In this document: positions 42,133-50,871 of the stretch, piece after piece
Numbering within the stretch: position 1 is the first letter of the stretch
Layout: each line of letters opens with the position of its first letter
NCBI RefSeq assembly: GCF_023701745.1
Contig: NZ_JAJOZB010000001.1
Location: forward strand, 1,364,001-1,428,000
Length of the DNA: 64,000 bases
Direction: 5' to 3'
Source: Streptomyces sp. RKAG293
GTDB taxonomy: Bacteria; Actinomycetota; Actinomycetes; Streptomycetales; Streptomycetaceae
The notes under the pieces: generated by a model
The model's database searches: none
Seen by the model: the letters and a program-made list of their open reading frames with translations, nothing else
Told to the model about the DNA's origin: nothing
Translations under genes and position numbers: made by a program

Positions 42133-42538
42133 GGTTGTTCGCTTCTTCCTCGGAATTCTGCGCGCGGCGGCACGACGGCATGACCGGGTGGCGTGGCCGG
42201 ATGGCCTGGCCTGGTGACCGGATGACGTGGTGATCGCGCACGGGAACGCGGGGACCCCCTGGGCCGGACCGACCCTCCCCCTGCGGGGTCCGCCGGAATG
42301 TCCGGGGAGGGTCAGCTTCGGGCGCCGTCGGGGAATGCAGCGAGGGCAGCCTCCAGCGCGTCCGCGACTGCGGACGTATCTGCGAAGGCATACCGGTTCA
42401 TGGCGTTGATGATCCGTCACCCGGCGGCCCGGCGTCGAACGGTTTTCCGCCCGCGGGGGCGGTGCGGGGACGGTGCGGGAAACCTGCGGGGACCCCCGCT
42501 CACTCCGCACGTTCACCGCTCTCGGTTAGGCTCCCTGG
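42133..42538 (-). promoter_or_regulatory. tuf3 leader/promoter region with inverted repeat
   Basis: About 400 bp between the divergent tuf3 and TVP38 genes. A ten-base inverted repeat, GACCCTCCCC (42271-42280) and GGGGAGGGTC (42304-42313), sits about 140-180 bp upstream of the tuf3 start. It might be a leader hairpin or part of a regulator site. I see no open frame here with support. Confidence 0.4.
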
Positions 42539-43246
42539 ATGCTCGACCGCCTCCCGACGTCCGACGGCCCCGCCGTACGGTGCACCCGTGCGCTGCTCTC
42601 GCCGTGGGCGCGGCTGGCCCTGTTGGTAGCGCTGCTGACGGGCGCGGCCACGTCCGTCCTGGTCTGGCAGCCGCAGCACCTGGTCATGGACGGCTGGCCC
42701 CAGCTGTCGGGCGGCGCCGCGGTGGTGCTCTTCGCGGCCGCGTACGGGGTGTGCGCGTTCGCGTTCGTGCCCCGCCCGCTGCTCAACGTGGCGGCCGGCG
42801 CGCTCTTCGGGACGCAGGCCGGGCTGCTCTCCTCGCTGGCCGGCACCGTACTGGGCGCCGGGCTGTCCTTCTGTCTGGGCCGGGTGCTCGGCCGCGACGC
42901 GCTCCGACCCCTGCTGCGCGGCCGCCTGATCACCTCGGTGGACCGGCAGTTGAGCAAGCACGGCTTCCGCAGCATGCTCGCGATCCGGCTCTTCCCCGGT
43001 GTGCCTTTCGCCGCCGCCAACTACTCGGCGGCCGTCTCGCACATGCGCCTGGGCCCGTTCCTGCTCGCCACCGCGATCGGCAGCATCCCCAACACGGCCG
43101 CGTACGTCATAGCGGGCAGCCGCGCGTCATCACCGACCTCACCGGCCTTCCTGCTGGCCATGGGGTTCATCGCGGTGACCGGCCTGGGAGCCGTCCTGGT
43201 CGCCGTCCGGGCCCGCCGTTCGCAGAGCTCCAGGTCGTCCGCCTGA
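42539..43246 (+). CDS. TVP38/TMEM64 family membrane protein
   Basis: 235 residues with five or six hydrophobic helices. The signature of this DedA-superfamily branch is seen: FVPRPLLNVAAGALFGTQAG, then RLFPGVPFAAANYSAAVSHM with IGSIPNTAAYVIAGS. Such proteins are thought to be lipid scramblases or carriers. It is immediately upstream of uppP, also a lipid-carrier enzyme, which fits a role in envelope precursor recycling (inference). Confidence 0.88.
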   Translation: MLDRLPTSDGPAVRCTRALLSPWARLALLVALLTGAATSVLVWQPQHLVMDGWPQLSGGAAVVLFAAAYGVCAFAFVPRPLLNVAAGALFGTQAGLLSSLAGTVLGAGLSFCLGRVLGRDALRPLLRGRLITSVDRQLSKHGFRSMLAIRLFPGVPFAAANYSAAVSHMRLGPFLLATAIGSIPNTAAYVIAGSRASSPTSPAFLLAMGFIAVTGLGAVLVAVRARRSQSSRSSA

Positions 43247-43327
43247 CCTGCCGGCCGTTCAGCCCCGGCTGACGTTCCGGCACCGCTTTCCACCGCCCGA
43301 CGACCGCAAGGACCTGTGCCACCGCCC

Positions 43328-44209
43328 ATGAGTTGGTTCGAATCCATCATTCTCGGCCTCGTCCAGGGGCTGACCGAGTTCCTTCCCATTTCCTCCAGTG
43401 CGCATCTGCGTCTCACCGCGGCCTTCGCGGGCTGGCACGACCCCGGTGCGGCCTTCACCGCGATCACCCAGATCGGCACCGAGACCGCGGTCATCATCTA
43501 CTTCCGGAAGGACATCGGCCGGATCGTCTCCACCTGGGCCCGCTCGCTGTTCGACCGGCGGCTGCGCTCGGAGCTCGATGCCCGGATGGGCTGGCTGGTG
43601 ATCGTCGGCAGCATCCCGATCGGTGTGCTCGGACTGCTCTTCCAGGACGCCATCAACGGACCCTTCCGCGATCTGCGGCTGATCGCCACCACCCTGATCG
43701 TCATGGGCCTGGTCCTCGGCGTCGCCGACCGCCTCGCCGCGCGCGGCGGCCCCGACGACCAGGGCGGCCGGCACCGCGCCGCACCGCCCCGCAAGACGCT
43801 CCGCGACCTCACCACCCGCGACGGGCTGGTCTACGGCCTGTGCCAGGCGATGGCCCTGATCCCCGGTGTCTCCCGCTCCGGCGCCACCATCAGCGGCGGC
43901 CTCTTCCTCGGCTACACCCGCGAGGCCGCGGCCCGGTACTCCTTCCTGCTCGCCATCCCCGCGGTCCTCGCGTCCGGGGTCTTCGAGCTCAAGGACGTCG
44001 GGGGTGACTCACATCTCTCCTGGGGACCGACGATCCTCGCCACGGTCATCGCGTTCGGCGTCGGATACGCCGTCATCGCCTGGTTCATGCGCTACATCTC
44101 CACCAAGAGCTTCATGCCCTTCGTGATCTACCGCGTCGTGCTCGGCATCGCGCTCTTCGCGCTGGTGGCGGCCGGTGTGCTGGACCCGAAGGCCGCCGCG
44201 TTCGAGTAA
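43328..44209 (+). CDS. uppP: Undecaprenyl-diphosphatase UppP/BacA
   Basis: About 293 residues, the usual length. Both active-site motifs are intact: [11 protein letters not shown] near the N-terminus and [10 protein letters not shown] in the second half, with eight or so membrane helices. UppP removes a phosphate from undecaprenyl diphosphate, recycling the carrier for peptidoglycan and conferring bacitracin resistance. ATG at 43328 is preferred over GTG at 43316 because the family starts with MSW(F/I)E-type sequences. Confidence 0.95.
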   Translation: MSWFESIILGLVQGLTEFLPISSSAHLRLTAAFAGWHDPGAAFTAITQIGTETAVIIYFRKDIGRIVSTWARSLFDRRLRSELDARMGWLVIVGSIPIGVLGLLFQDAINGPFRDLRLIATTLIVMGLVLGVADRLAARGGPDDQGGRHRAAPPRKTLRDLTTRDGLVYGLCQAMALIPGVSRSGATISGGLFLGYTREAAARYSFLLAIPAVLASGVFELKDVGGDSHLSWGPTILATVIAFGVGYAVIAWFMRYISTKSFMPFVIYRVVLGIALFALVAAGVLDPKAAAFE

Positions 44210-44366
44210 CCGGAGCCGACCGGTCCGCGCGGCACGGGTCACCGGCCCGCTCACCGGCCGCGGGGCGCCGCTCCGACCGGGCGACGTTTCACAGCGTGAC
44301 CATTCGCACACGCGATTCCGCCTGGATTGGTCGGAGCGGCCACCGGCGCACCGTAACCTGATCGGT

Positions 44367-44525
44367 ATGCATGCAACACCCGTGGCCGAGGCGAACGACG
44401 CCCTCCGCGCCTACCTTCACGCGCACGGTTCCCGTGCCTGGACCCCGGCCGAGCTCGCCGAGCTCGAACGCCTGCGGTCCGCGTTCCTGGCAGCGCAGCG
44501 CGCCCATTACCGGAAAGCCGCGTAG
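44367..44525 (+). CDS. 52-residue microprotein, copy 1
   Basis: 52 residues: an N-terminal variable part, then ANDALRAYLHAHGSRAWTPA and ELAELERLRSAFLAAQRA. A paralogue of exactly the same length lies at 47598. The core NDxLRAYxxAHGxRxWTPAEL is shared. There is no ribosome site; TAACCT sits seven bases before the ATG, so a leaderless message is likely. The WTPAEL helix could be a small helix-turn-helix-like or helical-hairpin unit. The function is unknown. Confidence 0.75.
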   Translation: MHATPVAEANDALRAYLHAHGSRAWTPAELAELERLRSAFLAAQRAHYRKAA

Positions 44526-44584
44526 CGACTGACCTTCCCGCGGGCCGCCGTTCACCGGCCGCCCCGCACCCGACGACCGTCCCG

Positions 44585-44613
44585 CCGCCCACACCGCCAG
44601 CCGGTGTGGGCGG
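44585..44613. terminator. Terminator after microprotein 1
   Basis: A 12-bp perfect stem, CCGCCCACACCG / CGGTGTGGGCGG, with a five-base loop. Confidence 0.75.
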
Positions 44614-44713
44614 CTTCTGTCTGCGGGGCTCCGGGTGCGGGGCTCCGTCCACGAGGCGTGTGCGTTGGTGTCGGCGGCGGCGTCGCCGAAGGCGCGGATA
44701 CGGGCGGTGGGTC

Positions 44714-45655
44714 CTACCAGCGTTCGGGGTGGCTGAGCGCGGGCGGCAGCTTCGTTCCGGCATCCCCGCGCGCCGCGTCCAGTTGGGACTGGACGAGGAA
44801 GATGGCCCCGGTGAGGTCGGCGCCGCGCAGATCGGCGTCCCTGAAGTCGGCGCCGATCACGTCGGCCGTCCGCAGATCGGCGCCCGAGAGGTCGGCCCCG
44901 ATGAGATACGCCCCGCGCAGGTTGGCGCCCCGCAGGTCGGCCCCTCTGAGCCGGGCGCCGATGAGGTCGGCTCCTCTGCGGTCCTTCTTCTTGCCATTTA
45001 CCTCGGCCCGCACGAGTTCGCTGGCCCGCAGCAGCAGGGCGTTGACGTCGCCGCGGTGGGCCGGCACGTCCAGCTCCACGAGAAGTTCGGGGTTGTACCG
45101 GGTGAGGCGTTCGGTCTCCTCCAGCGCGGCCCCGAGCTCGGCGTGCAGCGAGCGGGCCGGCCGCAGCGTCAGCGCCTCGGTCAGGTACCAGAGCAGCTCA
45201 TGCAGGTCCCGCATGACGGGGAAGACCTGGAACATCTGCCGCGCCGTGCGGGGTGCCTGCCGCCAGTCCTGGCCGCCGAAGGTCAGCTGCGAGACCTTCT
45301 GCCCGGCGCCGAAGCAGTCGTAGACGGTGCAGCCCCGGAAGCCCTTGTCCCGGAGCCGGGTGTGAATGCCGCAGCGGAAGTCCTGTCCCAGATTGGGGCA
45401 GGCCTGACCGGCGTTCTTGTCGATCGCGAAGTCGACGGAGGCGGAGAACGCCGGTACGACGCAGCACAGCGCGAAGCAGTTCCCGCAGTCGGCCCGCAGG
45501 GCGGCCGGCCCTGAACCGGGTTCCGGTTCGGCCTGTGTACGTTCACGTTCACGTTCACGTTCGCGTTCGCGGTTCTCGGACAACGTGCTCGGTCTCCCGT
45601 TACGAAGCAGCGGTGCCGCCCGCAGCCGCCGGCACGGTTTGCTGCGTCTCCGCAT
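44714..45655 (-). CDS. Pentapeptide-repeat protein with Cys-rich N-terminal domain
   Basis: About 313 residues from ATG 45655. An Arg/Glu-alternating tract (RERERERERERT) is followed by a cysteine-rich region (CGNCFALCC … CPNLGQDFRCGIHTRLRDKG … GCTVYDCFG), a helical region, and C-terminal A(D/N)LxGA repeats (GADLIGARLRGADLRGANLR onward, about ten units) that form a right-handed quadrilateral helix. The repeat domain mediates binding in many proteins, such as gyrase protectors; the Cys-rich part may bind zinc. Function unknown. Confidence 0.85.
   Translation of the reverse strand: MRRRSKPCRRLRAAPLLRNGRPSTLSENRERERERERERTQAEPEPGSGPAALRADCGNCFALCCVVPAFSASVDFAIDKNAGQACPNLGQDFRCGIHTRLRDKGFRGCTVYDCFGAGQKVSQLTFGGQDWRQAPRTARQMFQVFPVMRDLHELLWYLTEALTLRPARSLHAELGAALEETERLTRYNPELLVELDVPAHRGDVNALLLRASELVRAEVNGKKKDRRGADLIGARLRGADLRGANLRGAYLIGADLSGADLRTADVIGADFRDADLRGADLTGAIFLVQSQLDAARGDAGTKLPPALSHPERW
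45540..45570 (-). repeat. Coding hexanucleotide repeat (RE)n
   Basis: Three CGTTCA and two CGTTCG units encode alternating Arg-Glu. Slippage changes the tract length without breaking frame. Confidence 0.8.
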
Positions 45656-45753
45656 CGCTGAACGGCTGGGCCCGGCACTCTCACCTCGCACATTATCCGA
45701 CCTCGTCCCGCACGGTGGCCTCCAGGGAGACCACCCGGATCACTTCGCCCGGA

Positions 45754-46575
45754 TCACTTCGCCCGGAGGCCGTAGGCGACTTCGTACGCGTACTGCCACG
45801 TCCGGGGACCGGCGAGCCCGTCGGCCGGGCCGAGGACGGAGAGGTAGTGCTGCTGCAGTGCCTTGACCTTGATCAGGTCCAGCTGGGACATGGTGCGGCT
45901 CGGTCCGACCTTGTACGGCGGCCCCCAGTCGCCGCGCTGCAGCCACGTCTGCAGCTGCAGTGCGTAGTCGCTGCTCGCCCCCAGTACGAAGTACTGCCGT
46001 CCGGGGAACGCGGGCGCTCCCGGTGTCGACTGCGGTGTCCAGTGGTACAAGGCGACGGCCTTGCCGCCGCGGTGATCGCCGGGGTCCGCGGTGGGCGGGC
46101 ACACGCCGTCCGGGAAGCGCGGGGCGAAGTACCCGACGACGCGGGACGAGCGGCGGGCGGTGGTGTGCGACCAGACGCCGTTGCCCTGCCCGTTGTCGGC
46201 GGCGCCCTCCTTGATCGAATTACCGCCCTTGGTGCGGATGTTGACGGCGTCGAAGCCGGTCACGATCTCGGTGTGGGCGCCGTTGCCGAGGTTCACCCAG
46301 GCACCGATGCTCGGATACTCGCTCCACTGGCCCCGCTGCTGTGCCCAGGCGGTGAAGGCCGAGACGTTGTCGACCTTGGGCACGATCGCGTCGAGCCCCA
46401 CGTCGTGGTACATGTCCCATTCCCACATGACGCACCAGGAGTACCCGTCCTCGCCGAACTCCTCTCCGAATTTTGTGTGGTTGTCCCAGCCGTCGTGGCT
46501 GTTCCATCCTTCGTAGGTCCGCTCCGGGACCGCCATGACGTGGTCCATCAGCCGATTCCACTGCGCTGCTGCCAT
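45754..46575 (-). CDS. CHAP-like peptidase/amidase with C-terminal binding region
   Basis: 273 residues from ATG 46575 (GGAG upstream). The NlpC/P60-CHAP pattern is seen: Cys in GYSWCVMWEWDMY and His in GNGAHTEIVTGFD, about 55 residues apart. The C-terminal ~100 residues (YALQLQTWLQRGDWGPPYKV … GLAGPRTWQYAYEV) resemble a peptidoglycan-binding-like repeat. No signal peptide is seen, so release or an unusual role is open. Confidence 0.7.
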   Translation of the reverse strand: MAAAQWNRLMDHVMAVPERTYEGWNSHDGWDNHTKFGEEFGEDGYSWCVMWEWDMYHDVGLDAIVPKVDNVSAFTAWAQQRGQWSEYPSIGAWVNLGNGAHTEIVTGFDAVNIRTKGGNSIKEGAADNGQGNGVWSHTTARRSSRVVGYFAPRFPDGVCPPTADPGDHRGGKAVALYHWTPQSTPGAPAFPGRQYFVLGASSDYALQLQTWLQRGDWGPPYKVGPSRTMSQLDLIKVKALQQHYLSVLGPADGLAGPRTWQYAYEVAYGLRAK

Positions 46576-46830
46576 CTCGCTCCTACGAACTACGAGCCGA
46601 ACACATGTACTTGTGCGCGACGGGAATTCGAACTGTTTGCCAGATCCGGCAATCACCGCTCCACGAATTCACGCGCCCTCATCAGATCCTGCCCAGACGA
46701 CCCCGCTGCACAATCCCAGAGCGACGGCGTCGATTTCCCGCCCTCCGGCGAATACGGGTCCTTCGCGGCCGCCGTGGTGTTTACTGGAATGTTGGGCCGT
46801 CAGGTCGGCTGTGTGGGGCCGGCGGTTCGG

Positions 46831-47541
46831 TCACACCGTCTGGTTCGAGACGATCGAGGTCAGATCGGTCAGGGAACCGATGCGCCAGTCGGCTGCCCGG
46901 ACCGTCTCCGGATCGTCCGCCCACAGATGGCCCCACGGCCCGCGCCGGAGATGTGCGACCAGTAGTCCGGCATCCTTCGCCGGGAAGACGTCGTTGGCCG
47001 GATGGTCCCCGACGTAGACGATCTCGTGCGGCTCGGCCTGCGCCAACTCGACGATCCGGGCGAAGAATTCCGGGCTGGGCTTGGCGACACCCCACTCCTC
47101 GGACGTCGCGATCACGTCCGCAGGCAGGTCCAGACCGCGCAACAGCTCACCGGCACGCGCCGATTGGTTGCCCGCGACCAGCACCCGGATTCCGAGCTTC
47201 CGCAACCCGCCCAGCGCCGGACGCACATCCGGGTAGAGGTCGGATTCGTCGAGGAACTCACCGCGGCCGGCGGTCCGGCGGGCCGCGTGGGCGGCCGGGA
47301 GATCGAGCCCGGGACGAATGAGCCGCAACGCGTCGGCGTTGTCACGGCCTTGGGACACAACGGCGCCGACCAGGGCGGACATCGTATGTCGCGGAATTCC
47401 GAGCCAGTCGGCCCATGACTCCCAGTACCGGGTATCGCTGATGAGAGTCTCGCCGATATCGAACACCATTGCCTCGATCACCCCGTCAGCGTACGAGGGT
47501 TCCGGCCGGGCCCGGAATGCCGCGCCGTCCTGAGGTCGCAT
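46831..47541 (-). CDS. HAD-superfamily hydrolase
   Basis: About 236 residues. Motif I is VFDIGETLIS (the second Asp of DxD replaced by Glu, as in several family members), motif II VLVAGNQSA, the motif III Lys in WGVAKPSPEFFARI, and motif IV VGDHPANDV. These are all HAD motifs, so phosphatase-like activity on a small molecule is expected. ATG at 47541 has AGGAA upstream; GTG at 47481 is an alternative. The 46576-46830 gap holds no gene I can support. Confidence 0.85.
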   Translation of the reverse strand: MRPQDGAAFRARPEPSYADGVIEAMVFDIGETLISDTRYWESWADWLGIPRHTMSALVGAVVSQGRDNADALRLIRPGLDLPAAHAARRTAGRGEFLDESDLYPDVRPALGGLRKLGIRVLVAGNQSARAGELLRGLDLPADVIATSEEWGVAKPSPEFFARIVELAQAEPHEIVYVGDHPANDVFPAKDAGLLVAHLRRGPWGHLWADDPETVRAADWRIGSLTDLTSIVSNQTV

Positions 47542-47597
47542 ATGCCGTTCCTGGCAGCTGGATTCCGATCGCCGCAAAGGACCCATAGTCTTATCGC

Positions 47598-47756
47598 ATG
47601 CGCGGCACACTCTCGACCCATGCGAATGATCGACTGCGCGCCTATGTCCAGGCGCACGGCGACCGATCCTGGACACCCGCCGAACTCACGGAACTCGCCC
47701 GCCTCCGGGACGCCTATCTGACGGCGCGCCGCGCCGAACGCGCGAGCGCCGCGTAA
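47598..47756 (+). CDS. 52-residue microprotein, copy 2
   Basis: Exactly 52 residues: ANDRLRAYVQAHGDRSWTPA and ELTELARLRDAYLTARRAER follow a short variable start. About half the positions match copy 1 at 44367. TAGTCT lies six bases before the ATG with no ribosome site, again fitting a leaderless message. It is divergent from the HAD gene and ends in a very strong terminator. Function unknown. Confidence 0.75.
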   Translation: MRGTLSTHANDRLRAYVQAHGDRSWTPAELTELARLRDAYLTARRAERASAA

Positions 47757-47819
47757 CCAGCGCTTCCCGCCTTCCCTTTCCCCCGCCCGCTCCCCGCTCC
47801 CCGGACCGTCGGACCGTCG

Positions 47820-47857
47820 GACCGTCGGACCCAGGACAAGGCCTGGGTCCGACGGTC
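47820..47857 (+). terminator. Terminator after microprotein 2
   Basis: A 16-bp perfect stem, GACCGTCGGACCCAGG / CCTGGGTCCGACGGTC, with a six-base loop. It is preceded by further GGACCGTC copies that can form alternative pairs. Confidence 0.85.
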
Positions 47858-47963
47858 TTGTCCGCCCGGCGGCCCTGGTCCGCTCCCCCTACTCCCCCGG
47901 GCGTAGAGCGGGTGCCTTCGGCCGGACGACGACACCCGGACGGCCGCTCGGGATTCTTGGGGT

Positions 47964-48338
47964 ATGGAAACCTACCGAGGACCCGTCAAGATCACCCTCG
48001 CCATGCTGGTCCTGATGGCGCTGTCGATTCTCGTGCAGATGGCAGCGGGCGCGGACTACCCGGTCGTGCCGCCCGGCGCCGTCATTCCGGTGGTCGCGGC
48101 CGGGCTGCTGGCCTGGCGTCCGCGCGTCTGGACCGCCGCGATCGCGACGGCCGTCGGCCTCTTCATCGGCATCGGATCGATCACGACGCCGAACACGAGC
48201 GATCACCTCGGGTCGGGCAACGGCCTACTCATCGCCTCGACCGTGGTGCAGCTCGCCGCCCTCCTGGGCATCGTCATAGCCGGCGCCGTCTCCGTACTGC
48301 GGATGAGCCGCCGCAAGGAGTCCGCGGTCCGCGTCTGA
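47964..48338 (+). CDS. Small four-helix membrane protein
   Basis: 124 residues with about four hydrophobic helices (KITLAMLVLMALSILVQMAA … VVQLAALLGIVIAGAVSVL). No family signature is recognised beyond a generic integral membrane protein. The ATG follows GGGGTATGGAAACC without a strong ribosome site. Confidence 0.7.
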   Translation: METYRGPVKITLAMLVLMALSILVQMAAGADYPVVPPGAVIPVVAAGLLAWRPRVWTAAIATAVGLFIGIGSITTPNTSDHLGSGNGLLIASTVVQLAALLGIVIAGAVSVLRMSRRKESAVRV

Positions 48339-48398
48339 CATCGAGCCCCGCCTCCCAACTCACCCAGCCCCCTCCCACGTTCCGCCAGGAGATGTCCC

Positions 48399-49241
48399 AT
48401 GCACGTGCGAGCGGCAGTGCCCCAGCCCGACCCTGCGACGGGCACGAACCCGCCGGGAGCCACGGGAGCGCCGCCCGCGATGTGGCGGGGAGACGTGTGG
48501 CGGGCGACGAGGAGCAGCGAGCGGCTCTGTTACGCGACCGGCGCCGTCCTCGTCGTCTCCGGGCTGGTGCACCTGGGGGTGTTCGCCGTCGACGGAGGGC
48601 CGTGGGAGGGGCCGGTCTCCTGGCGGAAGCCCTTCACCTTCGGGCTCTCCTTCGGACTGACGCTGATCGCGATCACCTGGGTGACGTCGTATCTGCGGAT
48701 GGGGGCACGCGCCCGCGCCGTGCTGCTCACCCTGTTCGCGGCCGACTGCGTACTGGAGGTGGGCGGCATCACGCTCCAGGCGTGGCGCCGCGTGCCGTCG
48801 CACTTCAACATGGAGTCGCCCTTCAACACCTCGGTGTCCATGTCCCTCGCCTTCGGCGGCGCGCTGCTCGTCGTCATCCTCTCCACGTTCGCGGTCATCT
48901 CGTTCACCCGGCGGCCCGAGGGGCCGACCGGTATGCCGCTCGCGCTGCGGACCGGTTTCGCCATCCTGCTCATCGGACTCCTGTCCGGTGCGGCGATGAT
49001 CGCGCGCGGTGTCATCCTGACCCGCACCGGCCACCAGGCCGCCGGCTACCGCAGCACCGCCTCCGTCAAGCCCCTGCACGGCGTCAGCCTGCACGCCATC
49101 CTGGTTCTCCCTGTGCTGGCCTGGCTGTTGTCCTTCACTCCCTGGACTCCGCGAGCCCGGTACCGGGCGGTGGTCGCGGCAGCGGGCTGCTACGCGGCGG
49201 CCGTCGCCGGCGCGCTGGTGTGGGCGGTCCTGAAGTACTGA
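48399..49241 (+). CDS. Multipass membrane protein of unknown function
   Basis: 280 residues with about seven membrane helices (e.g. ATGAVLVVSGLVHLGVFAV, FGLSFGLTLIAITWVTSYL, LHAILVLPVLAWLLSF). Conserved-looking polar residues within helices (WRKPFTFG, RGVILTRTGHQ) suggest a transporter or enzyme rather than a structural protein. A GGAG ribosome site precedes the ATG. The family is not recognised. Confidence 0.75.
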   Translation: MHVRAAVPQPDPATGTNPPGATGAPPAMWRGDVWRATRSSERLCYATGAVLVVSGLVHLGVFAVDGGPWEGPVSWRKPFTFGLSFGLTLIAITWVTSYLRMGARARAVLLTLFAADCVLEVGGITLQAWRRVPSHFNMESPFNTSVSMSLAFGGALLVVILSTFAVISFTRRPEGPTGMPLALRTGFAILLIGLLSGAAMIARGVILTRTGHQAAGYRSTASVKPLHGVSLHAILVLPVLAWLLSFTPWTPRARYRAVVAAAGCYAAAVAGALVWAVLKY

Positions 49242-49322
49242 CGGGTGGGCAGAGAGGCGGAGGACGGAGGAGCGGAGGGGCAGGGGGGCAGAGAGGGCGG
49301 AGGGCGGGCTGCGCCCCGCGCG

Positions 49323-50306
49323 CTACGGCACCAGCACCCACCGGCCTCGTACTCCGCCCTCCGACATCCGCGCGTGCGCCTCGGCCGCGCGCTCCAGCGG
49401 CAGCACCCCCGCGACGCGCGGGGTGAGCGCGCCCGTCTCCGCGAGCCGGGCCAGTTCGGCGAGCCGCGCGCCGTCCGCCCGGACCCAGACGTCGCGGACG
49501 TGGATTGCGCGCAGCGGCACCGGCGCGGCGCCCGCGTTGACGGAGGCGAACGCGCCGCCGCCGCGAACCGCGTCCAGCGCGTCGGCCCGCAGCATCGCCG
49601 CGTCGAGCGCGGCATCGACCCCGCCCGGCACCAACCGCCTGACCCGGTCGGCCAGTTCCGCTCCCCGTTCGACGAAGTGAGCGGCCCCCAGCGCCCGGAC
49701 CGAGGATTCGTCCGCCGCACCCGCGACCGCGACGACCCGCAGCCCCCGGAGGGCCGCCAATTCGACGGCGTATCCGCCCAGGGCCCCGGCCGCCCCCGTG
49801 ACCAGCAGTGTTCCGCCGGGCTCCAGACCGAGCGCGCCGAGTACGTCGAGCGCCAGATCGGCGGTCAGTGCGTTGAGCGGCAGGGTCGCCGCGGCCTCGG
49901 GCGGGATCCCGGCGGGAGCGGAGGCGACGGCGTCCGCGTCGAGGACGACGTACTCCGCCTGGGCGCCGGTGCGGACGTCCAGCCGGTCCTGGAGTCCGAT
50001 GACCCGGTCGCCGGGCGCGAACGCCGTCACGCCGGGGCCGACGACGTCGACCGTCCCGGCGACGTCCCAGCCGAGGCCGAAGGTCGGCCGGGCACCGACC
50101 AGCCCGGCGGCGACCGGCGCCCCCGCCGACACGAGCAGATCGACGGGATTGACGGCGGCGGCCCCGACCGAGATCCGCAGTTGCCCGGCGCCGACCCCGG
50201 GTACCGGCACGTCGACGACCTCCAGCATCCCGGCGGAGCCGTCGGAACCGGCGGAACCCTCAAAACCCTCGGAACTCTCGGTGAATCGGGCGATCAGTGC
50301 GCGCAT
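49323..50306 (-). CDS. MDR-family NADPH:quinone reductase/alcohol dehydrogenase-like
   Basis: 327 residues. The MDR fold is seen: a GroES-like N-terminal domain (LRISVGAAAVNPVDLLVSAG) and a Rossmann domain with GAAGALGGYAVELAAL. The zinc-ligand cysteines of alcohol dehydrogenases are absent, which fits quinone-oxidoreductase-type enzymes. It is divergent from the HxlR regulator gene, a common pairing in which HxlR responds to quinones or aldehydes and induces the reductase. Confidence 0.9.
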   Translation of the reverse strand: MRALIARFTESSEGFEGSAGSDGSAGMLEVVDVPVPGVGAGQLRISVGAAAVNPVDLLVSAGAPVAAGLVGARPTFGLGWDVAGTVDVVGPGVTAFAPGDRVIGLQDRLDVRTGAQAEYVVLDADAVASAPAGIPPEAAATLPLNALTADLALDVLGALGLEPGGTLLVTGAAGALGGYAVELAALRGLRVVAVAGAADESSVRALGAAHFVERGAELADRVRRLVPGGVDAALDAAMLRADALDAVRGGGAFASVNAGAAPVPLRAIHVRDVWVRADGARLAELARLAETGALTPRVAGVLPLERAAEAHARMSEGGVRGRWVLVP

Positions 50307-50443
50307 TGCGTACCTCCGTGGATCGATGACGCTGAAGACGATGAAGCAGCCCGCGCCGGGCCTCGATCACCAACCTAGAGAGAGCTACTCTCCAACAGGA
50401 AGTACGCACTTGAGAGTGCCCAACGCACCCCGGGGGACCCACC
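50307..50443. promoter_or_regulatory. Divergent promoter with candidate HxlR operator
   Basis: The 137-bp gap between the MDR and HxlR genes holds an interrupted dyad ACTCTC … GAGAGT (about 50388-50417) in an AT-richer stretch. This is where an HxlR dimer would be expected to bind. Confidence 0.4.
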
Positions 50444-50848
50444 ATGCCGACACGAACCGCCGCCGAGATCCGGGCCGAGGCCCGGCAGGAGTACGACGCC
50501 TACCTCGCCGCCTGCCCGGCGCGCCGACTGCTCGACCGCATCAGCGACAAGTGGGTCAGCCTGCTGCTCAGCGCGCTCGCCGACGGCCCGATGCGTTACG
50601 GCGATCTCGCGCGCCGTGTCGCGGGCGTCAGCCAGAAGATGCTCACCCAGACACTGCGCGCCCTCGAACGCGACGGTCTCGTCACCCGGGCCGTCACGCC
50701 GACCGTGCCGATCCGCGTCGACTACGAACTGACACCGCTCGGCGAGAGCCTGCTGCCTGTGATGCGCGCGGTGAAGGACTGGGCCGAGCAGCACATCGAG
50801 GCGGTCGACGCGGCGCGCGAGTCCTACGACAGCCGGACGGGGACCTGA
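50444..50848 (+). CDS. HxlR-family transcriptional regulator
   Basis: 134 residues. The winged helix of the family is clear: Cys in AACPARRLLDRISDKW (the redox-sensing position of many HxlR proteins), RYGDLARRVAGVSQKMLTQT as recognition region, and YELTPLGESL as wing end. It probably senses reactive electrophiles and controls the divergent MDR reductase. Confidence 0.92.
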   Translation: MPTRTAAEIRAEARQEYDAYLAACPARRLLDRISDKWVSLLLSALADGPMRYGDLARRVAGVSQKMLTQTLRALERDGLVTRAVTPTVPIRVDYELTPLGESLLPVMRAVKDWAEQHIEAVDAARESYDSRTGT

Positions 50849-50871
50849 CGACCGACGCATCGCAGGGCGGC

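Noticed and set aside
45754..46575. Calling this a phage endolysin
   Set aside because: A CHAP-like core is present, but there is no holin or phage gene nearby; the locus is chromosomal, so only the domain is named.
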